This document shows positions 1 through 7,414 of a DNA stretch of 64,000 bases, in pieces. Under the pieces are notes generated by a model. It had not been told where the DNA came from, ran no database searches, and saw only the letters and a program-made list of their open reading frames with translations. The DNA comes from Chryseobacterium sp. POL2 (GTDB lineage: Bacteria > Bacteroidota > Bacteroidia > Flavobacteriales > Weeksellaceae). The translations under genes and the position numbers were made by a program. How positions within the stretch are numbered: position 1 is the first letter of the stretch; the number at the start of each line of letters is the position of its first letter. The DNA is taken from the NCBI RefSeq assembly GCF_011058315.1, contig NZ_CP049298.1, positions 124,001 through 188,000 of the forward strand. Reading direction: 5' to 3'.

Positions 1-324
1 ATGACCTTTTGGGTCTAATCCATTTGGATAGCCTGATTTATTGATTACCCAACCTTTTAATGTTATCAAAATACGTGGACTATCAGGATTGTACCCTCCT
101 TGCAACAAAAGATGGGTAATGGGTTTTGGTTCAGCATACTTTCCTCCTTTATCTTTTTTATACAATTTATTCAGATAAAAATCGGTCAAATCTCTGTATT
201 CTACATTTTTAACACCATTGCGCATTTCATCTATATACACATTTTTAATCGTCATGTATAGTATGTTTTCTTTGCGTAGATTTAGTTCATCTATTGTTTC
301 TTGCAATTCGGTTGAATATCCCAC
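1..324 (-). CDS. ASCH-domain-like protein, C-terminus cut by window edge
   Basis: This partial reading frame stays open for about 108 codons to the left edge of the window, so its C-terminus is missing. Its start is uncertain: an in-frame TAG lies upstream, and the first possible starts are GTG at 324 and ATG at 255. The segment beginning MTIKNVYIDEMRNG and continuing KNVEYRDL resembles the N-terminal strand and helix of ASCH/PUA-like domains, which bind RNA or modified nucleotides and often sit on mobile elements. It follows the Fic gene in the same direction within an accessory island. A paired TGTCTAA repeat lies upstream. The family call comes from pattern memory and is moderate at best. 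Confidence 0.5.
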   Translation of the reverse strand, partial: MGYSTELQETIDELNLRKENILYMTIKNVYIDEMRNGVKNVEYRDLTDFYLNKLYKKDKGGKYAEPKPITHLLLQGGYNPDSPRILITLKGWVINKSGYPNGLDPKGH

Positions 325-372
325 GTTTTTTTTAGTTTTTATTTTCTATTGAGGACTATTTGATCTAGAGTT

Positions 373-483
373 TGTCTAAAAGTTTGTCTAATTCTAAATT
401 TTTATTTTAGATGTAGTTTAGTCGTTATAAATCAATCAATTAAATGTTTTTAATTTTAATCTTACGTCTAAAAGTATGTCTAA
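373..483. repeat. Paired TGTCTAA direct repeats upstream of the ASCH-like gene
   Basis: TGTCTAA occurs at 373-379 and 385-391, and again as CGTCTAA at 465-471 and TGTCTAA at 477-483. Spacing is exactly 12 bases within each pair and 92 bases between pairs. The 18-base blocks 374-391 and 466-483 differ at one position. The AT-rich interval between fic and the ASCH-like gene holds no other visible gene, so an operator role is an inference. Confidence 0.55.
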
Positions 484-555
484 AGTTAATCTAATTAGAT
501 AATTATTTAGTCTTTTTAGATAAACTCAAAACCTAATTTATTTTTTTCCATTTTT

Positions 556-1671
556 TTACACCCTCACTAATCGCATCAATGGTTCAAAAGAATACAATGC
601 AGCTCTTCGCCCTGACGCTTCTTCTTTTACAACCAAATAATCATTTTCCACAAGTTTTTTGATAATTAAAACAGCTGTTGCGTTTGGTATTTTTGTATTA
701 CTTACAAACTTATTATTTCTAAATACAGGATTGGTAAATATATAATCTACAATTTCCATATTCCATTTAGAAGAAAGCAAATCAGAAAATTCCATTTTCG
801 TTTGTTCATACAAATTTTTGATATTTTCTGCAATTTGTAAATTTTTGACTGCTTGGCTTTCTACTGCTTTTAGAAAAAACTTAATCCAATCATCCCAATT
901 ATTTTTATTAGAAACTTCCCGCATTTGTTCAATGTATTCATCTTTGTTTTCTTCAAAATAACCACTGATGTAAAAGTGAGGTTGAGACAATATTTTTTCT
1001 CGCCATAAATTAAGTGTAATAAGCATTCTTCCTATTCTACCATTACCATCTTGAAATGGGTGAAGTGCCTCAAACTCGAGATGCATTAAAGCAGTCTTAA
1101 TAAGTGGCGGAATATCTGAATTTTGTAAAAAAGAAAATAAATTATCCAAACCTTCTTCTAATTTTTCTGGATTAATGGGGACAAATTGGATTTCTTTTTT
1201 GCGCTTATCTGCTAAATAATTCTGCTCTTTTTTGAATTCGCCTGGTGATTTACTTGCTCCCCTTCCAAGATACAACAATTGCTGATGCATTTGTTTGATA
1301 AAATTGATAGAAAAAGGATAGCCACTCTCTAAAGCTTCCTGCGCATTCTTTAATGCTCTTTGATACAAAATAGTCTCAATAACATCAGATTTCACAGTAG
1401 TATTTTCAGTACCTTCATGATCTGCTTCATATTGCAAGATTTCATCCATAGTACTAATGGTTCCTTCTATACGAGAAGATATTACCGCTTCTTGATTACG
1501 TAAAGGTGCTAATAAGATTTCGGTATTGTGTAGGTTTTTCAACATTTGGTCAAACCTTGCCAAAGCATCGGTAGCACTCACCAGTTCTTGGATAAAGTGT
1601 ATATAATCCACCTTTTCTGGAGGAAATTTTCCATAGTGATAGCGTACCGCATTGCTCAAATTATACTCCAT
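556..1671 (-). CDS. Fic family protein (class II, N-terminal inhibitory motif)
   Basis: Predicted Fic-domain enzyme that transfers AMP (or another nucleotide) from NTP to a Ser/Thr/Tyr of a target protein. The catalytic motif HPFQDGNGRIGR is intact at residues 204-215, with His204 as the base. The N-terminal Fic/DOC region carries SSRIEG at 65-70, which fits the [S/T]xxxE[G/N] inhibitory helix motif of class II Fic proteins, so the enzyme is probably autoinhibited. The last 80 or so residues look like a winged-helix domain (paired helices then GRRAALYSFEPL). Full length at 371 residues. A TATTTTTG -7 box lies just upstream, and an unusual palindromic repeat array starts about 25 bases beyond it. 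The target is unknown. Confidence 0.93.
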   Translation of the reverse strand: MEYNLSNAVRYHYGKFPPEKVDYIHFIQELVSATDALARFDQMLKNLHNTEILLAPLRNQEAVISSRIEGTISTMDEILQYEADHEGTENTTVKSDVIETILYQRALKNAQEALESGYPFSINFIKQMHQQLLYLGRGASKSPGEFKKEQNYLADKRKKEIQFVPINPEKLEEGLDNLFSFLQNSDIPPLIKTALMHLEFEALHPFQDGNGRIGRMLITLNLWREKILSQPHFYISGYFEENKDEYIEQMREVSNKNNWDDWIKFFLKAVESQAVKNLQIAENIKNLYEQTKMEFSDLLSSKWNMEIVDYIFTNPVFRNNKFVSNTKIPNATAVLIIKKLVENDYLVVKEEASGRRAALYSFEPLMRLVRV

Positions 1672-1693
1672 AATCCTATTAATTTATTGACTA

Positions 1694-1701
1694 CAAAAAT
1701 A
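1694..1701 (-). promoter_or_regulatory. -7 box of the fic promoter
   Basis: The minus strand reads TATTTTTG, a perfect match to the Bacteroidota TAnnTTTG element, 22 bases before the fic start codon. No clear -33 TTTG element is seen at the usual distance. The palindromic repeat array begins just upstream. Confidence 0.5.
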
Positions 1702-1725
1702 ATAAAAAATCATCATCCAAATACA

Positions 1726-1900
1726 TTTGCTTACAAAATATATTGTTTTTTTGTAAGCAAATATATTTGATGTCAGAAATTGTAAGCAAGCTTTTTTGTT
1801 TACAAAATATTACTTAAAATTGTAAACAAACTTTTTTGTTATCAAGAATTGTAAACAAAAACACTTGCTTCCAAAAATAATGCGTTTATTGTAAGCAAAT
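1726..1900. repeat. 69-70 bp tandem repeat built from palindromic TTGTAAGCAA sites
   Basis: Eight copies of a 10-base site (TTGTAAGCAA, TTGTAAACAA or the reverse complement; one is degenerate) begin near 1727, 1750, 1780, 1796, 1820, 1849, 1865 and 1889. The spacings repeat as 24, 30, 16 then 24, 29, 16 then 24, so the block is about 2.5 copies of a 69-70 base unit. Within each unit the first two sites are inverted and form a palindrome. The array fills the space between the small downstream gene of the methyltransferase operon and the fic promoter. That fits a multi-site operator, but origin-like iterons or a recombination site cannot be excluded. Confidence 0.75.
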
Positions 1901-1903
1901 ATT

Positions 1904-2143
1904 TTATCCTGAAAAATAATTCGCTGAAATATTATTCTCAGACAACCATTCTGAAAGCACATCAAAACAATCTGCTCTGTCTTTCAGCATACTTACTAAG
2001 TGATCAAACATTTCTTCTTGCGGCACTTGCAACGCTTTCGCTACAGATTGTAAATGCGTGGTGGTTAAACTTCTTTCATATTCAAAATCTGGGGCAAGAT
2101 CCTGCAAATCTATACGAAGAGTTCCCCCTGATTCTGTAGCCAT
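1904..2143 (-). CDS. Small hypothetical protein, probably the 3' part of a frameshifted gene
   Basis: I do not recognise this 79-residue acidic protein. It lies directly after the MmeI-like gene on the same strand. Its apparent ATG overlaps another short frame that starts at 2184, eight bases past the methyltransferase stop, and reads MTVELYSDKFGRKVW before running into a stop. Adding one G at about 2139-2142 would join the two frames into a 93-residue protein reading through KVW-ATESGGTLRID. The natural gene therefore probably starts at 2184, and the shorter call is a product of a one-base loss, either a real mutation or a sequence error. A role linked to the restriction-modification neighbour is possible but unsupported. 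Confidence 0.5.
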   Translation of the reverse strand: MATESGGTLRIDLQDLAPDFEYERSLTTTHLQSVAKALQVPQEEMFDHLVSMLKDRADCFDVLSEWLSENNISANYFSG

Positions 2144-2192
2144 ACTTTACGCCCAAATTTATCACTATATAATTCTACGGTCATAATTATCT

Positions 2193-4886
2193 TTATTTCT
2201 TCTTCCTCGTTTTTTTCTCCTTTGCAAACAAGTTTTCTTTGGTGGTCATTTCCTCATAGAGTTTGAAAAGATACGCCAAACGTTCTTCGTCGGAGTTGAA
2301 AGGCGCGAGTCTGTAGATGCGTTCTATAGCTAGATCCAGCTCATGATGAGCTTGTTTTAAACCCGAAGGCATGGTTTCTGGGTTGTAAAGCCAAGCCATG
2401 GTTTTTTCTGGAAACTTAGCACGCTCGTCTAATACCGAAAATACATATTGCGTGATGCTTTCTTTTTGTTTCTCATTAAGCGTAGGGAACGGAAAGGTGT
2501 TGTAACATAATTTGGCAGAATAGCGGTAACGTGTTTCTAATTTACCACCCACAGCATCTACCCAAACCATGTGCATTTTAGAATGAAGAACGCCGAAAAG
2601 CCAAGGTTCGGCATCGTAAACACTCTGAACAGAATTTAAGGAAACATAATTTTTCTCAAAAACACCAATAGGAATATAATCTCTTGATTCTGAAGAAGTG
2701 CAAGGTATAATAAATTGTTGTTGTCTCGGCATATGTCTATACCTAAATTGATGAGATCTTTTAGATAAGGTACGAGCTACTTCACCACCATTAATTCTGA
2801 AATTTTCAACTAACGCAATTCTCTTTTTTATTTCATCAAATTGTAATGCTTCTTTTAATTCATCATCTTCAATCCAAAAACAATATCTATTTTGTCCTTT
2901 CAAGAATTCTTCTCCTCCAATTACCTTTCTAATAAATTTTTCAATTCCATAAAACTGAAAAACTTCTTTCTTTTCTTCTTCTGAAAATCTTAAAAATCCT
3001 CCTTCTAAAGGCATGTTACCATAAATCATTAATGGTAAATTTGAAATTGATTTGACATTTCCTGTTACGAATACATTTGGAGCATCCAACAAATAAGGAT
3101 TAATGTTTTTCGATTCTTTAGCGACAGCATCAGTAAACAATAATTTGGGTTTTGCAGAAACATTTCTTAAGCCTACAATAATTACCGTAACACCAGCATT
3201 ACCTTTCGCATTATTGGTCCATTTAAAGGATTGATAGGCGAAACCAATTTCTACTTTGTCGTTTAAAATCCGTTGCCACGTTAAAACTATTTGCTCACCT
3301 TGACATACAGAATTAGTAGAAACCAAAGCCAATTGTGCATTGATTCCTTCAATATACTTTGCGCCTTTATAAAACCAGATAGAAACGTAATCTAAACTTT
3401 TATAATCTTTCTTAAAAACCAATTCCAAATCCGATTTTTGTTCCGGATCTTGGTTTCTACTTCCCAAATACGGCGGATTTCCGATGATGTAGATTTCGTC
3501 GCCATCATTTTTTTGGCAAACATTTTCCCAATCCATTCTTGCGGCATTTCCTGCAACAATGTTTCCTGCTTCTTTTAAAGGAAGTATGGGTTTAGATTGT
3601 CCAAAATCCAACAATTCGGTTTCAAAAACTTGGTTCATTTGGTGCTCTGCCAACCAAAGGGATAAGATTGCCATTTCGTGCGCAAAATCTTTAATCTCTA
3701 TCCCATAAAATTGGGTAAGTGAGATTTCGGTAAAAAACAATCGGTTTTCTCCCAAATCCAACAATTGTTTGATGATCTGGATTTCTAGATTTCGGAGTTC
3801 TTTATAGGTGATAATCAAAAAATTTCCACTTCCACAAGCGGGATCAAAAAATTTTATTTTGGACATCCGCACCAAAAGTTTGTTCAGCTCTCGGGCATTG
3901 TCTTTATTTTTTTCAAACTCTTCGTACAATTCATCGAGAAACAAAGGTTTGATGAGTTTCAGAATATTGATTACAGAAGTGTAGTGCATCCCAAGATTGT
4001 TCCGTTCTTCAGGATCTGCCACCGCTTGGATCATAGATCCGAAAATATCAGGATTGATGTCTGCCCATTCCAATTCGCCTGCATCTATCAGCATTTGCCT
4101 TGCTTTTTTGGAGAATTTAGGACATTCTATCGTATCTCGAAACAAGCCCCCATTAACATAGGGAAAACCAGAAAGATAATCGGGGAAAGTTATTTTTTTG
4201 TCGGGATTGCTGTCTAATTTAGTAAAAAGAGCATCCAAAAACTCGTGCATATCCGATCCATCTGGTTTGGTGTTGTTCACCATAGCTTCGGTAAAAACAT
4301 TTTTGGTGTCAAAAATACCTGTGTCTTCCGCAAAAAAACAAAACAACAAACGGGAAAGAAAAAGATTGAGATGATGGCTTCCTTTTTCTACCCATTCAGG
4401 ATTTTCTTTTACCAAAAGGTCATACAATTCACCTAGTTTGTAGGCTGCATCCCGATCGGCTTTGTTGTTATTGCTTACCCGATAGATTTCTGCACCCGAA
4501 AGCGGAAGGAAAAAATCGACTTGTTCTAATTCTCCTAAATCTTTAAGATCAAATACTTTGTTTAAGCTTTTCTTTGTATCTATCGCAACTCCTTTTTCAA
4601 AATCGGTTACAAAAAGGAAACGAGGTTTTTGTCGGGCAATTTTTTCGTCTTTAGAAATCTCATCAATCGTATGCAGTAAATCGTCTGATTTTTCTATTTT
4701 AAAGAAAATTTTTCCTTTATAGAATAGCTCTCCTTCTTTTTTAGAAAGATTGTAATCGCCTTTTTTAAGTCTAGTAATGGTAGTTTTGGAAAGCCCAAAA
4801 GACAATAAAAAATCATAAATAAAATTTTCTCCGTCTATATTTTGAGCTATATATTTGAGTTTGTCTTGGATTTCAGTTTTTTTCAT
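2193..4886 (-). CDS. MmeI-like DNA adenine methyltransferase / type IIL restriction-modification protein
   Basis: Large single-chain protein (897 residues) with the architecture of MmeI: an N-terminal nuclease-like region, a helical spacer with the family signature RLLFCFFAEDTGIF (179-192), an N6-adenine methyltransferase core with SAM motif DPACGSG (348-354) and catalytic NPPY (470-473), then a target-recognition domain and a basic C-terminal tail. MmeI uses a D-x9-E-x-K nuclease motif. The aligned segment here (residues 52-66, ELF then GKIFFKIEK) has Glu53, Lys63 and Glu65 at the Asp, Glu and Lys positions, so DNA cleavage may be lost. The methyltransferase motifs look intact. The recognition sequence cannot be read from sequence alone. 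It heads the accessory island and is followed within 8 bases by the small frameshifted gene. Confidence 0.88.
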   Translation of the reverse strand: MKKTEIQDKLKYIAQNIDGENFIYDFLLSFGLSKTTITRLKKGDYNLSKKEGELFYKGKIFFKIEKSDDLLHTIDEISKDEKIARQKPRFLFVTDFEKGVAIDTKKSLNKVFDLKDLGELEQVDFFLPLSGAEIYRVSNNNKADRDAAYKLGELYDLLVKENPEWVEKGSHHLNLFLSRLLFCFFAEDTGIFDTKNVFTEAMVNNTKPDGSDMHEFLDALFTKLDSNPDKKITFPDYLSGFPYVNGGLFRDTIECPKFSKKARQMLIDAGELEWADINPDIFGSMIQAVADPEERNNLGMHYTSVINILKLIKPLFLDELYEEFEKNKDNARELNKLLVRMSKIKFFDPACGSGNFLIITYKELRNLEIQIIKQLLDLGENRLFFTEISLTQFYGIEIKDFAHEMAILSLWLAEHQMNQVFETELLDFGQSKPILPLKEAGNIVAGNAARMDWENVCQKNDGDEIYIIGNPPYLGSRNQDPEQKSDLELVFKKDYKSLDYVSIWFYKGAKYIEGINAQLALVSTNSVCQGEQIVLTWQRILNDKVEIGFAYQSFKWTNNAKGNAGVTVIIVGLRNVSAKPKLLFTDAVAKESKNINPYLLDAPNVFVTGNVKSISNLPLMIYGNMPLEGGFLRFSEEEKKEVFQFYGIEKFIRKVIGGEEFLKGQNRYCFWIEDDELKEALQFDEIKKRIALVENFRINGGEVARTLSKRSHQFRYRHMPRQQQFIIPCTSSESRDYIPIGVFEKNYVSLNSVQSVYDAEPWLFGVLHSKMHMVWVDAVGGKLETRYRYSAKLCYNTFPFPTLNEKQKESITQYVFSVLDERAKFPEKTMAWLYNPETMPSGLKQAHHELDLAIERIYRLAPFNSDEERLAYLFKLYEEMTTKENLFAKEKKTRKKK

Positions 4887-5341
4887 TCGGCAGTTAACGT
4901 CTTTGCTAAAATTTTTAAGGGATAAAGTTAAGAAAATTACAGGAGGTATATCTCATGCTAATTTGAATATATGTCGTACTTCAATTTTATATAAATCACA
5001 CTAATTAATAGCCTACAACCACATCATTTTTAAGATTTTCAAAGAGTTAAAGTTTTGGATTTGCTGAGATAATTCCATTTCTGAAAGCTTAATAACTTTT
5101 GCTGTCATTAGGGTTGGATTTTGCCCAATTTTTTATCATTCTCCCTAGCTTTTGTTACTGATCCATTGTCTTGTGTTTTTATTGATAATTATAGGTTTTA
5201 TTCATTTTGTTTGAGGTTTATTATTTTGTGCATTTGTGTAAGTGTTTGATTAATAATTGAATATGTTTTGGTTTTTTAGTTAATCTTGTTTTTGGCATAA
5301 ATTTTTCAAGTACTTAGCTCGTAAAACAAAAAAATTGAATT
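4887..5341. other. 455-base intergenic region without a convincing gene
   Basis: AT-rich spacer between the divergent methyltransferase and OM-barrel genes. Only very short frames are present; the longest of note is a 31-codon minus-strand frame at 5013-5108 starting MTAKVIKLSEMEL, with no recognisable homology. A near-consensus -7 box, TAATCTTG, lies at 5281-5288 on the plus strand about 55 bases before the barrel gene. No RNA gene, repeat or terminator was recognised. Confidence 0.5.
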
Positions 5342-5920
5342 ATGAAATTTTTAAAACAAGCATTATTTACAATTGGTGTATTAGCTGGAGGTCTGGCTTT
5401 CGCACAAGATTCGAATATGAACAATATGATTAAAGTTGGTGTTAATGGTGGTATATCCACAGGAGGTAATACTTCTGCCAATGTCGGATTGGACGTATCT
5501 TACCAGAATTTGGTTGCACCAGGATTTGGTTTGGGGATAGCAACGGGCTATAACCACTTCTTCGGAAAATCAGCAACGATTAATAACGTAAAAGTAGAGA
5601 ATAACGATTTCGGTGTTGTACCTGTTGCTGCGTTATTTAGGATTTATCCTCAGCAATATGGATTTTATCTAGGCGCCGATCTTGGTTATGGATTTATCGT
5701 TGGTGATGACACCGTTACAAACAACGAAGTTTATAATACACAAAGACCAGATGGCGGTTTTTATATGCGACCAGAAATTGGTTACCATAACAAAGATTGG
5801 AATTTCTATGCACATTATACAAAAGTATTCACTGGAGATAAAGGTCAGGTTGCTGATCAGAAGTACAATGCAGGTACAGTTGGTGTAGGGGTTTCTTACA
5901 ATTTACCTTTAGGAGACTAA
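5342..5920 (+). CDS. Small outer-membrane beta-barrel protein
   Basis: A 192-residue secreted protein with a clear Sec signal peptide (Lys-containing N-terminus, hydrophobic stretch ending GGLAFA, cleavage before QDS). The mature part is made of alternating aromatic and glycine-rich strands (GLDVSYQNLV, GFYLGADLGYGF, WNFYAHYTK) and ends in VGVGVSYNL, as expected for an eight-strand OmpA/OmpX-type porin-like barrel. It would sit in the outer membrane; no enzymatic function is implied. It is a single-gene unit with its own intrinsic terminator. Confidence 0.8.
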   Translation: MKFLKQALFTIGVLAGGLAFAQDSNMNNMIKVGVNGGISTGGNTSANVGLDVSYQNLVAPGFGLGIATGYNHFFGKSATINNVKVENNDFGVVPVAALFRIYPQQYGFYLGADLGYGFIVGDDTVTNNEVYNTQRPDGGFYMRPEIGYHNKDWNFYAHYTKVFTGDKGQVADQKYNAGTVGVGVSYNLPLGD

Positions 5921-5944
5921 TCAATTTATTATAATCTTTTTTTT

Positions 5945-5972
5945 AAAGTCTATCTTCGGGTAGGCTTTTTTT
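5945..5972 (+). terminator. Intrinsic terminator after the small barrel gene
   Basis: Stem AAGTCTA/TAGGCTT (two G-U pairs) with loop TCTTCGGG, followed by a run of T. Confidence 0.8.
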
Positions 5973-6055
5973 AAATCAAATTCTTAACATAAATCAATTT
6001 TTATTTAGAATCATTATTGGTATGTTTGCACCAGAAATTTTTAAACAAATATATA

Positions 6056-6622
6056 ATGAAAAAATTAGCATTGGTAGCCTTAATGATGGGTGGTTTAGCA
6101 TTTGGTCAAACTAAAAAAGTGGTAGCATCAGATGTACATTGGTGGGGTTACAAAATTGCAAAATCAGAAGCTTCTTCACATGATGGTACAGTTGATGTAA
6201 AATCAGGAAATATTGTTGTTAAAGGAAACAAAGTGGTAGGAGGGTCTTTCGTATTAAATATGACCACTATTAGCGCTACGGATCTCCAAGGTGAGTACAA
6301 AGCAAAATTGGACGGACATCTTAAAAACGGCGACTTTTTTGAAGTTGAAAAATATCCAACTGCAACTTTTGTGATTACTTCTGTAAAACCAAATTCGGAC
6401 AAAGTGTTTAATTCAACTATTACAGGTAATTTAACGATAAAAGGAAAAACAAACCCAGTGAGTTTTCCAGCAAAAGTTGGTGTTAGCAAAGGCGTTGCAA
6501 GCATCGTAAGTGACAAATTCAGTTTTGATCGTCAAAAATTCGATATCGCATACAAATCTACAATGCAAGATGTTTTGGTAAAAGACGATATCGATATGAA
6601 AGTAAAAGTTACTGCAAAATAA
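6056..6622 (+). CDS. YceI family periplasmic protein
   Basis: Secreted 188-residue lipocalin-like protein. YceI proteins bind polyisoprenoids or related amphiphiles in the periplasm and are often stress-induced. The start chosen is the ATG giving MKKLALVALMMGG, a normal signal peptide ending AFGQ; a longer frame would add 13 non-signal residues in front of it. Family features are HLKNGDFFEVEKYPTATFV near the middle, the TGNLTIKGKTNPVSFP strand pair, and FDRQKFDIAYKS near the end. It is monocistronic and flanked by terminators on both sides. Confidence 0.93.
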   Translation: MKKLALVALMMGGLAFGQTKKVVASDVHWWGYKIAKSEASSHDGTVDVKSGNIVVKGNKVVGGSFVLNMTTISATDLQGEYKAKLDGHLKNGDFFEVEKYPTATFVITSVKPNSDKVFNSTITGNLTIKGKTNPVSFPAKVGVSKGVASIVSDKFSFDRQKFDIAYKSTMQDVLVKDDIDMKVKVTAK

Positions 6623-6646
6623 TTGCAAACTTTAAGAATATTTAAA

Positions 6647-6673
6647 AAAGAACAGCTTGTCTGTTCTTTTTTT
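6647..6673 (+). terminator. Intrinsic terminator after the yceI-like gene
   Basis: Perfect stem AAAGAACAG/CTGTTCTTT with loop CTTGT, continuing into a T tract. Confidence 0.9.
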
Positions 6674-6679
6674 GTTTCC

Positions 6680-6687
6680 TAATTTTG
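6680..6687 (+). promoter_or_regulatory. -7 box upstream of the alpha/beta hydrolase
   Basis: TAATTTTG matches TAnnTTTG exactly, 15 bases before the start codon and right after the preceding terminator. Confidence 0.45.
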
Positions 6688-6702
6688 GGAGTATTTTAGT
6701 GT

Positions 6703-7347
6703 ATGAAATTATATGTTGTAAGCGGTCTCGGAGCCGATTTTACCGTTCTCGAAAAGTTAAATTTTGATCAAAATCTAGAAGTCGTATTTTTGGATTGGCT
6801 CATTCCGGAAAGTCAGGAAGAATTTTTACATTATGTCAAAAGAATGGCTGATAGGATAGATGATTCTCAAGAATTTTGTTTGTTGGGATATTCATTTGGA
6901 GGCATTATTGTACAAGAAATTCACCGTGTGAAGCCCGCCAAAAAAGTCGTTATTTTGGGCAGCATCCGTTCTGACGAAGAAAAATCCCATTTAATAAAAT
7001 TTGGAGGTTACACAAAAATTCCAAGATGGATGCCCGAGCGTTTCTTTAATGACAATTCCACCATTGTCTATACCTTCCTCCGAAAGCTGTTTGATCCCAA
7101 AAATCCGCGTATTAACAACTACTTCCGTGTGCGGAATCCTTATTATCTTAAGTGGTCTATTGAGAAAATATCGGAGTGGAAGTTCAAGAAAATACCAGAT
7201 ATTATCCAGATAATGGCCGACAAAGACATCGTTTTTCCCATCAAAAATTCGAAGCCCGATTATATTATTAAAAATGCAACCCATTTATTCCCAGCGACTA
7301 AACCAAAAGAAGTTTCTGCAATTCTCCACGAAGTTTTTAAAATCTAA
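6703..7347 (+). CDS. Alpha/beta hydrolase fold protein
   Basis: A 214-residue cytoplasmic hydrolase-fold protein. The nucleophile elbow is GYSFGG (Ser in LLGYSFGGIIVQEI), preceded by the oxyanion region SGLGAD near the N-terminus. A candidate acid is Asp in IMADKDIVFP and the candidate catalytic His is in KNATHLFP. No lid domain of a known subfamily is evident, so the substrate cannot be assigned; esterase or lipase activity is only a generic expectation. It has no signal peptide and does not appear to be in an operon with sdaA, which starts 67 bases later. Confidence 0.8.
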   Translation: MKLYVVSGLGADFTVLEKLNFDQNLEVVFLDWLIPESQEEFLHYVKRMADRIDDSQEFCLLGYSFGGIIVQEIHRVKPAKKVVILGSIRSDEEKSHLIKFGGYTKIPRWMPERFFNDNSTIVYTFLRKLFDPKNPRINNYFRVRNPYYLKWSIEKISEWKFKKIPDIIQIMADKDIVFPIKNSKPDYIIKNATHLFPATKPKEVSAILHEVFKI

Positions 7348-7414
7348 CAAATTTTAAATTTGGTGCTTTTTAATTTGTAATTTGATAGTATCTTTAGAGC
7401 CCTAATTTTATTAA

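Noticed and set aside
1726-1900. Possible CRISPR array
   Set aside because: The sites are palindromic 10-mers in a 69-70 bp tandem unit with similar sequence between them, not repeats separated by unique equal-length spacers, and no cas gene is present.
5013-5108. 31-codon frame in the gap after the methyltransferase gene
   Set aside because: Too short, no homology recognised, no good promoter; treated as chance.
6148-6516. Antisense frame inside the yceI-like gene
   Set aside because: Shadow of a clear YceI gene with signal peptide and conserved motifs.
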